From Ammoniphilus sp. YIM 78166 (GTDB taxonomy: Bacteria > Bacillota > Bacilli > Aneurinibacillales > RAOX-1): a stretch of DNA of 64,000 nucleotides. Location: the NCBI RefSeq assembly GCF_004522215.1, contig NZ_SDLR01000007.1, forward strand, positions 62,001 to 126,000, written 5' to 3'. Under the pieces are notes generated by a model. That model had not been told where the DNA came from. It searched no databases and was given only the letters and a program-made list of their open reading frames with translations. Within the stretch, counting starts at the first letter, position 1, and each line of letters begins with the position of its first letter. Below are positions 48,488 to 57,724 of the stretch, one piece after another. The translations under genes and the position numbers were made by a program.

Positions 48488-51400
48488 ATGTTTACAAAAG
48501 TATTAATAGCTAATCGAGGAGCCATTGCTGTAAGGATTGAGCGAACATTAGGAAAACTGGGCATTCAGTCTGTCGCGGTTTATACGAAGGCCGATCAAGA
48601 TAGTCTACACGTGGATCATGCGGACCAAGCGGTCTTGATTGGGGAAGGTGCTGCCAAGGACAGTTACCTCAATGCGGAGCTGATCCTGCAGACGGCTATA
48701 GAGACAGGAGCACAGGCCATTCACCCTGGGTACGGCTTCTTGAGTGAAAATGCGGCTTTTGCCCGAGCCTGCCGGGAGAAGGGAATTGCCTTTATTGGAC
48801 CGACACCAGAGCAGATGGAGATGTTTGGTCTTAAACACTCGGCACGGGAGATTGCCGTGCGAGCAGGGGTTCCTTTATTGTCGGGAACAGGGTTGATCGT
48901 GGAGCTAGAAGAAGCCCTTCGCGAAGCTCAAGAAATTGGCTATCCGGTGATCTTGAAGAGTACGGCTGGAGGCGGCGGAATCGGCATGCGTGTTTGTTCA
49001 GATGAGGAAGCTCTGCGGTCCGCTTTTGAGGCTGTCCGACACTTGGCCGAGACCAATTTCAAGAATGGCGGCGTGTTCCTTGAAAAATATATTCCGAAAG
49101 CACGACATGTTGAGGTTCAAATCTTTGGGAATCAATTCGGAGAAGTCGTTGCCCTTGGGGAGAGGGATTGTTCCATCCAGCGACGCAACCAAAAGGTGAT
49201 TGAAGAAAGTCCTGCACCCAACCTGCCTCAAGCGGTTCGGGAAGCGATGTTTGCTTCGGCGAAGCGCCTAGCGGCTGAAGTTGGCTACCGCAGTGCGGGT
49301 ACCGTTGAATTTCTTTATGATCCTGCTTCCCTGCAGTTTTATTTCCTGGAGGTGAATACGAGGCTTCAGGTCGAGCATGGGGTGACAGAAGAAGTCTTAG
49401 GGATTGACCTAGTGGAATGGATGGTGAAAGAGGCAGCTGATGATTTACGGGGATTGGCGACGTTGGTGAAGGAGCCGGTAGGACACAGCATCCAAGCTCG
49501 AATCTATGCAGAGGATTGCCTGCAGAACTTCCGTCCAAGTGCCGGTCAGCTGGATCAAGCCTTATTTTCTGAAAAAGCGAGAATTGAAACCTGGGTGCGC
49601 GATGGCATGACCGTGACCTCTCTCTATGATCCAATGCTTGCGAAAATTATTGTGCACGGAGAGAACAGACTAGACGCCATCGATAAGCTCATATACGCTC
49701 TTGAGGAAACACGGCTCTATGGGATTACAACCAATCTGCAATACTTGCAAGCCTTGCTCAAGGAGGAGGAATGCCGAGAAGGAAACGTCTATACGCAGCT
49801 GTTGAATGGGTTTGAGCCTGCAGAACGAGCCATCGAGGTATTGGACGGTGGCGTTCAGACCACGGTGCAAGACTGGCCTGGCCGAACGGGTTATTGGGAT
49901 GTGGGGGTTCCTCCTTGCGGCCCAATGGATCCCCTTTCGTTTAGGATCGGCAACAAGCTTTTGGGAAATCAAGAGGACGCCGCAGGATTAGAATTAACCT
50001 TGCGCGGCGGATCGTATCGCTTCCGGAGTGACAGTTGGTTTTGTCTAACGGGAGCGGACATGGGCGCGACTTTAGATGATGTGCCGGTGGCAATGTATCA
50101 GCCGGTGCAAGCGCTAAGAGGGCAGGTGCTAAACTTTGGGGAAGCGCAGGAAGGTCTTCGTACCTACTTCCTCATCGCAGGTGGATTGGATGTAGCGAAG
50201 TTGCTTGGAAGTTCTTCTACCTTTACCCTTGGCGGATTTGGGGGGCATGGCGGTCGAGCCCTTCGCACTGGCGACGTGCTAAATTTCAATAAGGGTGAGT
50301 TAAACTCCGAGGGAGTGGAGCTTCCATCCAGCCATCGCCCGGTTATAACGCGAAACTGGACCATTGGGGTCATACCAGGACCGCATTGTACGGAAGAATT
50401 CCTTCTTCCTGAATATTTAAAGCAGTTAGCAGAAACTGAATATGAAGTTCACTTTAACAGCTCTCGTACAGGCGTGCGTTTAATTGGACCTGCACCGCTC
50501 TGGGCTCGTGAGGACGGAGGAGAAGCAGGCTTGCATCCTTCCAATATCCATGACAATGCCTATGCCATCGGGACACTTGATCTTACTGGGGATATGCCCA
50601 TCTTGTTAGGACCAGATGGACCGAGTCTAGGAGGTTTTGTTTGCCCGGTGACAACCGCATCGGCGGAGTTCTGGAAGCTTGGCCAGCTGCATCCTGGCGA
50701 TAAGGTTCGCTTCCAGCTCTTGACTTTGGAAGAGGCGGAATCCCTTCGCAAGCAGCAAGAGAGGAACCTAGAAGAAATGGTTCGAGGAGAGTGGAATCAA
50801 CTCCAGGCTGTGGTCTTGCCTCAATCGGGTTCTGTCCTGACCCCGGATTACCCTGTATTGTTCCAAGAAAAAGAAAACCGGACGTTTCCCATTACGATTC
50901 GTTGTTCAGGGGATGAGAACCTATTGGTAGAGTATGGTGCCTTGGAATTAGATCTACTGCTGCGTTTCCAGGTTCATGCCCTGATTCAGGCCATTAAGGA
51001 AACCGATCTACCCGTACAAGATTTGACGCCAGGCATCCGCTCCCTGCAAGTTCATATTGATCCGACCAAAATCTCGGTAAAGGAAGCCTGCCAAAGAATT
51101 CAGGACATTGAACGCGAGTTGCCTCCTTTAGCTTCCATACAAGTGCCATCACGAATTGTCCGACTGCCTTTGTCCTGGGATGACCCGTCCACCCAGCTTG
51201 CCATTCAGCGCTATCAGCAGAACGTGCGACCGGATGCGCCATGGTGCCCGAGCAACCTCGAGTTTATCAGAAGAATCAATGGACTAGAGGGCATCGAGGA
51301 TGTGAAGAAAGTCGTATTTGATGCAAATTATCTGGTGTTAGGTTTAGGGGATGTTTACCTTGGGGCTCCTGTAGCCACCCCGGTAGATCCCAGACATCGT

Positions 51401-52156
51401 CTGGTAACGACAAAGTATAATCCAGCACGGACTTGGACGCCAGAGAATGCGGTAGGGATTGGCGGAGCTTATATGTGTGTTTACGGAATGGAAGGTCCGG
51501 GAGGATATCAGTTCGTCGGTCGCACCATTCAGATGTGGAATCACCGAAGGGAGACCCAAAGCTTCCAATCCGGTAAGCCTTGGCTTCTTCGTTTCTTTGA
51601 CCAGATTCAATTCTATCCTGTTGAAGCAGATGAATTGCTTCAGTTACGCGAGGACTTTTTGCGCGGCCGCTTCGAAGCGGATATTACCGAAACGACATTT
51701 GATTTAGGAGAATACTTAAAGTTTCTTCAATCTATAGAAGGAAGTACGGAGGAATTTCGTTTACTTCAACAAGAGGCATTCCGTATGGAAAGAGAAAACT
51801 GGAAGGCGTTGGGTCTAGCCGAATACATTTCCGAGCAAGAACAAGGGAGCGGAACGGAGGAAGAAGAGTTACCGGAAGGAGTGGTTGCGGTGAGATCCTC
51901 AATGCCAGGAAGCGTATGGAAGGTATTAGTTACTCCGGGACAACGCATCCAAAAAGGAGAGGTACTAATCATTGAAGAAAGCATGAAAATGGAGTTTCCG
52001 CAGGTAGCCCCTTGTGAAGGTACGGTATTGGAGGTCTATGTTAAACCAGGAGATGGAGTTCATACAGGACAATTAATCGTCAGCCTTGTGGAGGACATAA
52101 AAAGGGAGGGGCAAGAAAATGAAAACCTTGAGTGTATCATGCACGTTGTCCATTAG
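48488..52156 (+). CDS. Biotin-dependent guanidine (urea-type) carboxylase
   Basis: 1222 residues, cytoplasmic. Order: biotin carboxylase domain (1-450; ATP-grasp loop STAGGGGIGMR, EVNTRLQVEHGVTE), KipA/KipI-type carboxyltransferase domains (about 455-1070; TTKYNPARTWTPENAVGIGG, EGPGGYQFVGRT), and a C-terminal biotinyl domain with Lys1167 in EESMKMEF. Annotated elsewhere as urea carboxylase; copies behind guanidine-I riboswitches with DUF1989 partners have been shown to carboxylate guanidine. Substrate preference here rests on context. Its 3' end overlaps the allophanate hydrolase gene by 38 nt. Confidence 0.92.
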   Translation: MFTKVLIANRGAIAVRIERTLGKLGIQSVAVYTKADQDSLHVDHADQAVLIGEGAAKDSYLNAELILQTAIETGAQAIHPGYGFLSENAAFARACREKGIAFIGPTPEQMEMFGLKHSAREIAVRAGVPLLSGTGLIVELEEALREAQEIGYPVILKSTAGGGGIGMRVCSDEEALRSAFEAVRHLAETNFKNGGVFLEKYIPKARHVEVQIFGNQFGEVVALGERDCSIQRRNQKVIEESPAPNLPQAVREAMFASAKRLAAEVGYRSAGTVEFLYDPASLQFYFLEVNTRLQVEHGVTEEVLGIDLVEWMVKEAADDLRGLATLVKEPVGHSIQARIYAEDCLQNFRPSAGQLDQALFSEKARIETWVRDGMTVTSLYDPMLAKIIVHGENRLDAIDKLIYALEETRLYGITTNLQYLQALLKEEECREGNVYTQLLNGFEPAERAIEVLDGGVQTTVQDWPGRTGYWDVGVPPCGPMDPLSFRIGNKLLGNQEDAAGLELTLRGGSYRFRSDSWFCLTGADMGATLDDVPVAMYQPVQALRGQVLNFGEAQEGLRTYFLIAGGLDVAKLLGSSSTFTLGGFGGHGGRALRTGDVLNFNKGELNSEGVELPSSHRPVITRNWTIGVIPGPHCTEEFLLPEYLKQLAETEYEVHFNSSRTGVRLIGPAPLWAREDGGEAGLHPSNIHDNAYAIGTLDLTGDMPILLGPDGPSLGGFVCPVTTASAEFWKLGQLHPGDKVRFQLLTLEEAESLRKQQERNLEEMVRGEWNQLQAVVLPQSGSVLTPDYPVLFQEKENRTFPITIRCSGDENLLVEYGALELDLLLRFQVHALIQAIKETDLPVQDLTPGIRSLQVHIDPTKISVKEACQRIQDIERELPPLASIQVPSRIVRLPLSWDDPSTQLAIQRYQQNVRPDAPWCPSNLEFIRRINGLEGIEDVKKVVFDANYLVLGLGDVYLGAPVATPVDPRHRLVTTKYNPARTWTPENAVGIGGAYMCVYGMEGPGGYQFVGRTIQMWNHRRETQSFQSGKPWLLRFFDQIQFYPVEADELLQLREDFLRGRFEADITETTFDLGEYLKFLQSIEGSTEEFRLLQQEAFRMERENWKALGLAEYISEQEQGSGTEEEELPEGVVAVRSSMPGSVWKVLVTPGQRIQKGEVLIIEESMKMEFPQVAPCEGTVLEVYVKPGDGVHTGQLIVSLVEDIKREGQENENLECIMHVVH

Positions 52157-53858
52157 AGAATTGAGAGATCAATATATAAATAAGGAAATTTCTCCTGAAG
52201 AGATCATCGCAGAAATCGTCCAGCGTGCTCACGTGGAAGCGGATTGGAATATTTGGATCACCCCTCCATCCTATGGGCTTCTTCAGCCCTACTTGGATCG
52301 GTTAAAGACAATTGATCCGGAGCAGGCGCCGCTATGGGGCATTCCCTTTGCGGTGAAAGATAATATTGACGTGGCTGGTATGCCCACAACAGCGGGCTGC
52401 CCGGAATTTAGCTACGTAGCTTCGGAACATGCTACTGTTGTAAGAAGGCTTGTAGAGGCTGGGGCTATACCGGTAGGGAAAACCAACCTCGATCAGTTTG
52501 CCACGGGCCTCGTCGGTACGAGAAGCCCTCATGGCGAGACGCATAATGCGTTGAGGCCCGAGCTGATCAGCGGCGGCTCCAGCTCGGGCTCCGCTGTTGC
52601 GGTGGCTCGAGGGCAAGCAGCCTTTTCGCTGGGAACTGATACCGCGGGTTCCGGCCGAGTCCCTGCCGCTTTGAACGGTCTCGTTGGATTTAAGCCCAGC
52701 CTCGGAGCATGGTCGACTAAAGGGGTGGTTCCCGCTTGTGCAAGTCTAGACTGTGTCACGGTATTTGCCCACAGCCTAGAGGATGCTCTAGCTGTTGATG
52801 CCGTTGCTAGGGGAAAGGAAGAAAGCGATCCGTGGTCTCGCTCTTACCCCATGCCTTCTTACAAGCTTCCTCATAAGGTTTGTTTGCCTAAGGGAGAGCT
52901 GACGTTCTTTGGTCCGTATGCCAAAGAGTACGAAGCAGCCTGGACGGCCGTCGTTCATAAGCTAAAATCCTTACCGATCAACATTGAATATGTGAGTGTG
53001 GAGCTGTTCTCTGAGGCGGCAGCGATCCTGTATGATGGGCCTTGGGTAGCGGAAAGATGGGCTGACTTAGGCGGTTTTATTGAAGCACACCCTGGGGTCA
53101 CCTTCCCCGTGACGGAGCAGGTACTTCGTTCCGGTGCACAGGAAAAATATGATGCCTCTTCGGTCTTCCATGCGATGCATCAGCTGCAGTCCATTAAAAT
53201 GGAAGTAAAGAATCTTCTAAAAGGCGCTGTCCTTGTCATGCCAACGGCTGGGGGGACATGGTCACGGGAGCAGGTGAGAAAAGACCCTATCACTACGAAC
53301 AGTGCGATGGGGCTCTATACGAACCATTGCAATTTATTGGACCTATCCGCAGTAGCTATCCCAGCTGGGGAGGCTGCAAAGGATACGCCATTTGGGATTA
53401 CGTTTTTTGGTCTGGCGGAGGAAGAGAGTTTGACTTGCGGTCTGGCTGACGTGTTTGTTCACCGTAAGGTCCAAACCACGCCTGTGGCGGTGTGCGGGTT
53501 GCATATGCGCGGGTATCCGCTAGAAAAGCAAATGATTGCGTGTGGAGCTCGTTTTATTCGAGAGGAGCGTTCAGCGGCAAAATACCAGCTTGTGAAGTTG
53601 GCAACGACTCCAGCGAAACCTGGGATGATCAAAAAGGAAGGGAAAGGGGCTTCGATTGCTCTGGAGATTTGGGAAATGCCATTGGAGAGCTTTGGTTGGT
53701 TTACAACTTCCATCCCTTCTCCCTTGGGTATAGGCAAGGTAGAGCTGAAGGATGGATCGGAGGTCCCAGGCTTTGTTTGCGAGGCTTACGCAGCACGAGA
53801 GGCGGAGGACATCACTTCTTATGGAAGCTGGCGCCAGTATATTGCCACGGAGAAATAA
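52119..53858 (+). CDS. atzF: Allophanate hydrolase
   Basis: Splits allophanate to ammonia and CO2, the last step of guanidine or urea breakdown. It is 579 residues. N-terminal amidase-signature domain with the catalytic triad Lys80 (FAVKDN), cis-Ser154 (SGGSSSGS) and nucleophile Ser178 (DTAGSGR). The C-terminal domain (about 460-579) is the allophanate hydrolase C domain that decarboxylates the intermediate. The ATG follows GGGAGGGG inside the carboxylase gene, so translation is probably coupled. Confidence 0.95.
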   Translation: MKTLSVSCTLSIRELRDQYINKEISPEEIIAEIVQRAHVEADWNIWITPPSYGLLQPYLDRLKTIDPEQAPLWGIPFAVKDNIDVAGMPTTAGCPEFSYVASEHATVVRRLVEAGAIPVGKTNLDQFATGLVGTRSPHGETHNALRPELISGGSSSGSAVAVARGQAAFSLGTDTAGSGRVPAALNGLVGFKPSLGAWSTKGVVPACASLDCVTVFAHSLEDALAVDAVARGKEESDPWSRSYPMPSYKLPHKVCLPKGELTFFGPYAKEYEAAWTAVVHKLKSLPINIEYVSVELFSEAAAILYDGPWVAERWADLGGFIEAHPGVTFPVTEQVLRSGAQEKYDASSVFHAMHQLQSIKMEVKNLLKGAVLVMPTAGGTWSREQVRKDPITTNSAMGLYTNHCNLLDLSAVAIPAGEAAKDTPFGITFFGLAEEESLTCGLADVFVHRKVQTTPVAVCGLHMRGYPLEKQMIACGARFIREERSAAKYQLVKLATTPAKPGMIKKEGKGASIALEIWEMPLESFGWFTTSIPSPLGIGKVELKDGSEVPGFVCEAYAAREAEDITSYGSWRQYIATEK

Positions 53859-53862
53859 TAAG

Positions 53863-53906
53863 GGCTAACTCATCGGATCCTGGGGTCTGATGGGTTAGTC
53901 TTTTTT
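53863..53906 (+). terminator. Terminator of the guanidine operon
   Basis: GGCTAACTCATCGG pairs with CTGATGGGTTAGTC, then TTTTTT. Confidence 0.85.
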
Positions 53907-53952
53907 ATAAAAGGAAAAAATATCAAGAAACGATACCTTGGAGGCAGAACGG

Positions 53953-54090
53953 ATGAAAGTAGCGATTTACGGGGCAGGGGTTTCAGGGCTGGCCTGTGCC
54001 TATCAACTGGAGCGACTTGGCTTTACTGGACAGATTCATCTTTATGAAGAAAAAGAAGACATCGGTGTTGGGAACCTTTGGATGGAGTAG
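53953..54090 (+). pseudogene. N-terminal remnant of an FAD/NAD-binding oxidoreductase
   Basis: The 45-codon frame from ATG 53953 is a clean dinucleotide-binding start: VAIYGAGVSGLACAYQLE, then HLYEEKEDIG at the end of the second beta strand. It stops at 54088-54090 while the rest of such an enzyme (300 residues or more) is missing. A degenerate continuation in another frame is not convincing. It is most simply a decayed gene left at the edge of the guanidine island. Confidence 0.6.
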
Positions 54091-54116
54091 GAAAATATAT
54101 CTTGAGGGCAGGAAAC

Positions 54117-54248
54117 ATGAATGTATTACGAGTGTCAGGCAGACTACTAGCCATGATGACCAAACCAAGAATTCTTATCCTGTTATGGGGCATATGTTGG
54201 AGTTTAGCGGCAGGAATGTACCAGACGAAAAGCAAAGGCAGTAGCTAA
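54117..54248 (+). CDS. Small single-span membrane protein, 43 aa
   Basis: ATG at 54117 after AGGGCAGGA; one hydrophobic segment ILILLWGICWSLAAGMY with basic flanks. It ends two bases before the next ATG, suggesting coupling with the CBO0543-like gene. It could instead be chance coding in the decayed oxidoreductase. Confidence 0.4.
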   Translation: MNVLRVSGRLLAMMTKPRILILLWGICWSLAAGMYQTKSKGSS

Positions 54249-54250
54249 GA

Positions 54251-54709
54251 ATGAGGGTTAATGGGTTTTTGCTATTGTTTTTCTCGGTCGTTTTACTTTT
54301 TCTTATGTTTAGGTTTTTGGAATGGCAGGGACGCTACCCTGTTTATGTACAGTTTATGGTGACGCTTGGACTACTCAATAGTCTAATAACGAATGCGCTC
54401 GTCAGAAAAGGCTATCTAGCATTCCCTTGGAGGTTATTTCCTCACTGGACACAAAATAACATCATTTATGACTTTTTGCTTTTGCCGGGCTTTGCTCTCC
54501 TGATGATTCAACTCCACGAAGTGTGGGATCATTTTTGGTTCATCCTTCTCCAATTCGTTTTCATTATTACTTTACAGGACTATCTAGTTTCTACATATAC
54601 CACAATGCTTGCCATGAAAAAGTGGACTTTGTACCATACAGCATTGAGTGCTTTTTTTGTTTTTTTTATTTGGTACGGTTACTATTATTGGCTTTCAAGC
54701 TGGCTTTGA
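54251..54709 (+). CDS. CBO0543-type multi-pass membrane protein
   Basis: 152 residues, about five hydrophobic helices, with the pattern MVTLGLLNSLITNAL, RKGYLAFPWRLFP and the C-terminal HTALSAFFVFFIW. It resembles the CBO0543 family found in spore-forming Firmicutes, of unknown function. No strong ribosome site is visible; it may depend on the small gene before it. It converges on lytH. Confidence 0.6.
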   Translation: MRVNGFLLLFFSVVLLFLMFRFLEWQGRYPVYVQFMVTLGLLNSLITNALVRKGYLAFPWRLFPHWTQNNIIYDFLLLPGFALLMIQLHEVWDHFWFILLQFVFIITLQDYLVSTYTTMLAMKKWTLYHTALSAFFVFFIWYGYYYWLSSWL

Positions 54710-54714
54710 CAGAA

Positions 54715-54740
54715 AAAAGGACCCACGCTCAAGGGTCCTT
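54715..54740. terminator. Shared terminator between the membrane gene and lytH
   Basis: AAGGACCC-ACGCTCAA-GGGTCCTT with an A run before and a T stretch after; usable on both strands. Confidence 0.75.
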
Positions 54741-55750
54741 TACTTCTTCTTTTTCTTTTTGCGATATTCATTTCTCTCCCACTTTTTTAGATGAGGGTAG
54801 GGGTCAAACGCCCATTCCGTACGACCGTTGTACTTGTACATTCCATAATGCAAGTGAGGCGGGAATTTCCCTGAGGTTCCTGGACTTCCGTATCCAGAGC
54901 TTCCTACCCAGCCAATCACGTCACCCGGCTTTACGATGTCGCCAATCTTAAACTCCTTATTAAACCCGCCCAGATGAGCGTAGTAATGGTAAACATTATT
55001 AAGATCGCGGATACCGATGCGCCAGCCGCCGTAACGGTTCCAGCCTTTCACTTCAATATACCCGTAGCAAACGCTTCGCACAGGGGTGCCGTGGTGCGCA
55101 AAAATATCGGTCCCCTCATGTATCCTTCTCCCTCCCCAGCCTCGAGCATCGCCCCATGTAGAACGATAACTGTAATCGGTTCGCAAGGGTAAGGGAAAAG
55201 CTGTGTCCTCTAGCTGAAGGGTCTGAAAGGTTTGGTAAATTTGGGCATATTCTGAAATAATGTCGACAACCTTATCACTGCGATAATATTCCCAAAGCGC
55301 AATGCGGATGTCATCTTCGGTAAAGCCATATTTTGCGATGTATGTAGCCAGGGTGAACAGGACGTCTTCATCATCCGTTGAGTCTGCTACATTATCACCT
55401 GATCCGTCTTTGCCCATCCCGTGGAAGAAATCAATGCCGACAGGAGAGGTTTCATCCGGGTTAGGATTGAGGAAGCCTCCCCATTTCTCAGGAGGGATCT
55501 TAATAGAGGTATAGCGCGGTTTATCAGGCTCTTCGTTTTTTGAGCGCTTTTGAATATTTTTTTCATACTGGTTTATGGCTGCTAAGTAGTACCATGGCAC
55601 TCCAGTCAACGTGCCCATCCTCTGAAAGAGTTCCAATCTTTCATCAGCAGGCTTAGCCTGAGGTGCGGGAGTGGACTCTTTTGCCGAGACCGGCAGGGAT
55701 GTACCAAGCAGTGAGAAAAGTAAAAAGAAAACCAAAAACAGGCGAGCCAT
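54740..55750 (-). CDS. lytH: M23 metallopeptidase, LytH-like (spore cortex)
   Basis: 336 residues from the ATG at 55750 after GGAGGTG. Signal peptide (LFLVFFLLFSLLGTSLPVSA), then a central helical region, then a LytM/M23 domain with zinc ligands HEGTDIF and HLHYG plus GWVGSSG. In B. subtilis LytH (YunA) is an L-Ala-D-Glu endopeptidase that trims side chains of cortex peptidoglycan and lies beside lipA, yunB, yunC and yunD; here it is also next to lipA. The C-terminus ends in six consecutive lysines. Confidence 0.88.
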   Translation of the reverse strand: MARLFLVFFLLFSLLGTSLPVSAKESTPAPQAKPADERLELFQRMGTLTGVPWYYLAAINQYEKNIQKRSKNEEPDKPRYTSIKIPPEKWGGFLNPNPDETSPVGIDFFHGMGKDGSGDNVADSTDDEDVLFTLATYIAKYGFTEDDIRIALWEYYRSDKVVDIISEYAQIYQTFQTLQLEDTAFPLPLRTDYSYRSTWGDARGWGGRRIHEGTDIFAHHGTPVRSVCYGYIEVKGWNRYGGWRIGIRDLNNVYHYYAHLGGFNKEFKIGDIVKPGDVIGWVGSSGYGSPGTSGKFPPHLHYGMYKYNGRTEWAFDPYPHLKKWERNEYRKKKKKK

Positions 55751-55887
55751 GGATTCACCTCCAAGAAAGTCTTCTAGGGGATAGTTTCTCACAGAATCAT
55801 TTTTCGATACCGGAAGAAGCTGGCATGAAGTTTAGTGTTGTTGCAATTTCCAGGGGCAAGATCTACAATAAAAACATGAGGAATTAG

Positions 55888-56772
55888 ATGGGAGTTGAGC
55901 GGACTTTGAACCAACGTAAACCCGAATGGCTGAAGATAAAGTTAAATACAGATGAAAATTTTAAAGAGCTAAAGCGAATGATGCGGGGCAAAACGCTCCA
56001 TACCGTCTGTGAAGAAGCGAAGTGCCCGAACCTATATGAATGCTGGTCTAATCGTACAGCTACCTTTATGATTAATGGAAGCATCTGTACAAGAGCTTGT
56101 CGTTTCTGTGCGGTTACGACAGGCCTACCTACTGAACTCGATCTTGCTGAACCGGAAAAGGTGGCAGAAGCTGCAGAGCAAATGTCCTTGAAACATGCCG
56201 TTGTAACAGCTGTGGCCAGAGATGATTTAAAGGATGGCGGAGCCTCCGTTTTTGCTTTAACCATACATGCGATTCGCAAGCAACTTCCGCTTTGCAGTGT
56301 CGAGGTATTAATTCCGGACTTTCAAGGAAATTGGGACTCCTTGCGTACAGTCCTTGACGCGAAGCCGAATATTTTGAACCACAATATTGAGACAGTGGAG
56401 CGGCTCTCTGATCGTGTACGTTCAAAGGCCAAATATGCACGTTCGATGGAATTGCTTAAGGTGTCTAAGGAGATCGCACCCTCCATTCCGACCAAATCAA
56501 GCATTATGATCGGAGTAGGAGAAACGTATGAGGAGATTGTTCAAACGATGAAGGATCTTCGTGCGGTGGATGTCAATATTGTTACGATTGGTCAGTATTT
56601 GCAACCCACGAAGAAGCATTTGGCCGTACAGAAATACTGGCACCCGGATGAGTTTGCTGCACTGAAGGAAGAAGGGATGAGTATGGGGTTTGATCATGTA
56701 GAATCGGGACCGCTTGTCCGCAGCTCTTATCACGCCCACGAGCAAGGACAAGCTGCGGGCCATGTTGGATAA
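55888..56772 (+). CDS. lipA: Lipoyl synthase
   Basis: Radical SAM enzyme inserting two sulfurs into octanoyl groups on lipoyl domains, starting with GcvH in Bacillus. It is 294 residues. The auxiliary cluster motif CEEAKCPNLYEC (Cx4Cx5C), the radical SAM motif CTRACRFC (Cx3Cx2C) and the C-terminal RSSYHA serine ligand are all present. The start at ATG 55888 overlaps a weak AGGA site. It is divergent from lytH and convergent with the YhcN/YlaJ lipoprotein gene. Confidence 0.96.
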   Translation: MGVERTLNQRKPEWLKIKLNTDENFKELKRMMRGKTLHTVCEEAKCPNLYECWSNRTATFMINGSICTRACRFCAVTTGLPTELDLAEPEKVAEAAEQMSLKHAVVTAVARDDLKDGGASVFALTIHAIRKQLPLCSVEVLIPDFQGNWDSLRTVLDAKPNILNHNIETVERLSDRVRSKAKYARSMELLKVSKEIAPSIPTKSSIMIGVGETYEEIVQTMKDLRAVDVNIVTIGQYLQPTKKHLAVQKYWHPDEFAALKEEGMSMGFDHVESGPLVRSSYHAHEQGQAAGHVG

Positions 56773-56782
56773 AGAAATAAGG

Positions 56783-56816
56783 AAGCGCAGGGAGTATTAT
56801 AGCCCTGCGCTTTTAA
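56783..56816. terminator. Terminator between lipA and the lipoprotein gene
   Basis: AAGCGCAGGG (56783-56792) pairs with CCCTGCGCTT (56803-56812), then TT. Confidence 0.8.
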
Positions 56817-56820
56817 CGTC

Positions 56821-57600
56821 TTACTGATTTGTGGTACGATGCGTTCCATTAGTATTCGGATAGGTTTGATTCATGTTATAGTTGGTGACGTTTTGTCCAT
56901 TATCCGTAACATTCATCCCCGTCATATCTAAGGTTCGGGTTTTTAAAACGGCTTCTAGCTGGTCATGATCGATTGCATTGGATCCAGCTCGATTCACAAG
57001 CGTATTCACCTGATCGATTGTATTTTCGTCACCTGATATATAGATCTCATACCAGCGGGGTGACATCGCCCATGCGGATAGCTTTGCTCGGTTGAGAATT
57101 TCAGCATCCGTTACACCAGGAACTCCGATAAAGATATCCTCATCCGTAACTAGCACAGAGGATTTCTCTATTCCGGGAACAGAGGATACCATGGAGCTAA
57201 TCGCTCTAGCCAGTACATTGTAATCTACGTAATAGGTTCCGTTCTGCTGTGCGGTGATGTCTCGCTTGCTGTACGTGGCATATCCGTATCCTCTCTGCCC
57301 ATTCCGTGTACGCTGGGCTGAGATCTGACCGGTACGGCCATCCTTAAAAATAGCGTTGTTTGTATAAGACCTTGGGGATATCTGATCATTTACATTTCCT
57401 GTCGCCAATGGTGCGGCATGATTTCTGCCAAAGCGAAAGCCAACATTGTCATCGGTGGCCAGGTTGTTTCTGACTCCTGCCGTCGTTCCTGTTCCGGCAC
57501 CGTGGTAAGCTGTGTCTCTTGCTTCATCTGCCGCAGGAGCACATCCAATGACACTTAGGGAGAGCGCGGTTAACGCGAGCCAAGACTTCCATTTGTTCAT
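56821..57600 (-). CDS. YhcN/YlaJ-family sporulation lipoprotein
   Basis: 259 residues. The lipoprotein signal ends at VIGC. Family region from about residue 125: a tail of RAISSMVSSVPGIEKSSVLVTDEDIFIGV, shortened here as SSVLVTDEDIFIGV, followed by MSPRWYEIYISGD. The N-terminal mature part is Asn/Gly/Arg-rich. These proteins are made in the forespore in Bacillus and affect germination or outgrowth. Position beside lipA matches yutC of B. subtilis. Start after GGAGGTG. Confidence 0.87.
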   Translation of the reverse strand: MNKWKSWLALTALSLSVIGCAPAADEARDTAYHGAGTGTTAGVRNNLATDDNVGFRFGRNHAAPLATGNVNDQISPRSYTNNAIFKDGRTGQISAQRTRNGQRGYGYATYSKRDITAQQNGTYYVDYNVLARAISSMVSSVPGIEKSSVLVTDEDIFIGVPGVTDAEILNRAKLSAWAMSPRWYEIYISGDENTIDQVNTLVNRAGSNAIDHDQLEAVLKTRTLDMTGMNVTDNGQNVTNYNMNQTYPNTNGTHRTTNQ

Positions 57601-57724
57601 TTGAACACCTCCTGAACATAGGGTAACCGGAAAGGGTCATGCCTTTGCATGGAAAGAGGATGTGGATTACAGGAAAGTGTGGTAATATATATTCTTAGAA
57701 ATGGCTAGCATGGGAGGATGGAAC

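Noticed and set aside
55825..55887. 20-residue leader peptide ahead of lipA
   Set aside because: Weak ribosome site and no attenuator hairpin; nothing beyond chance supports it.
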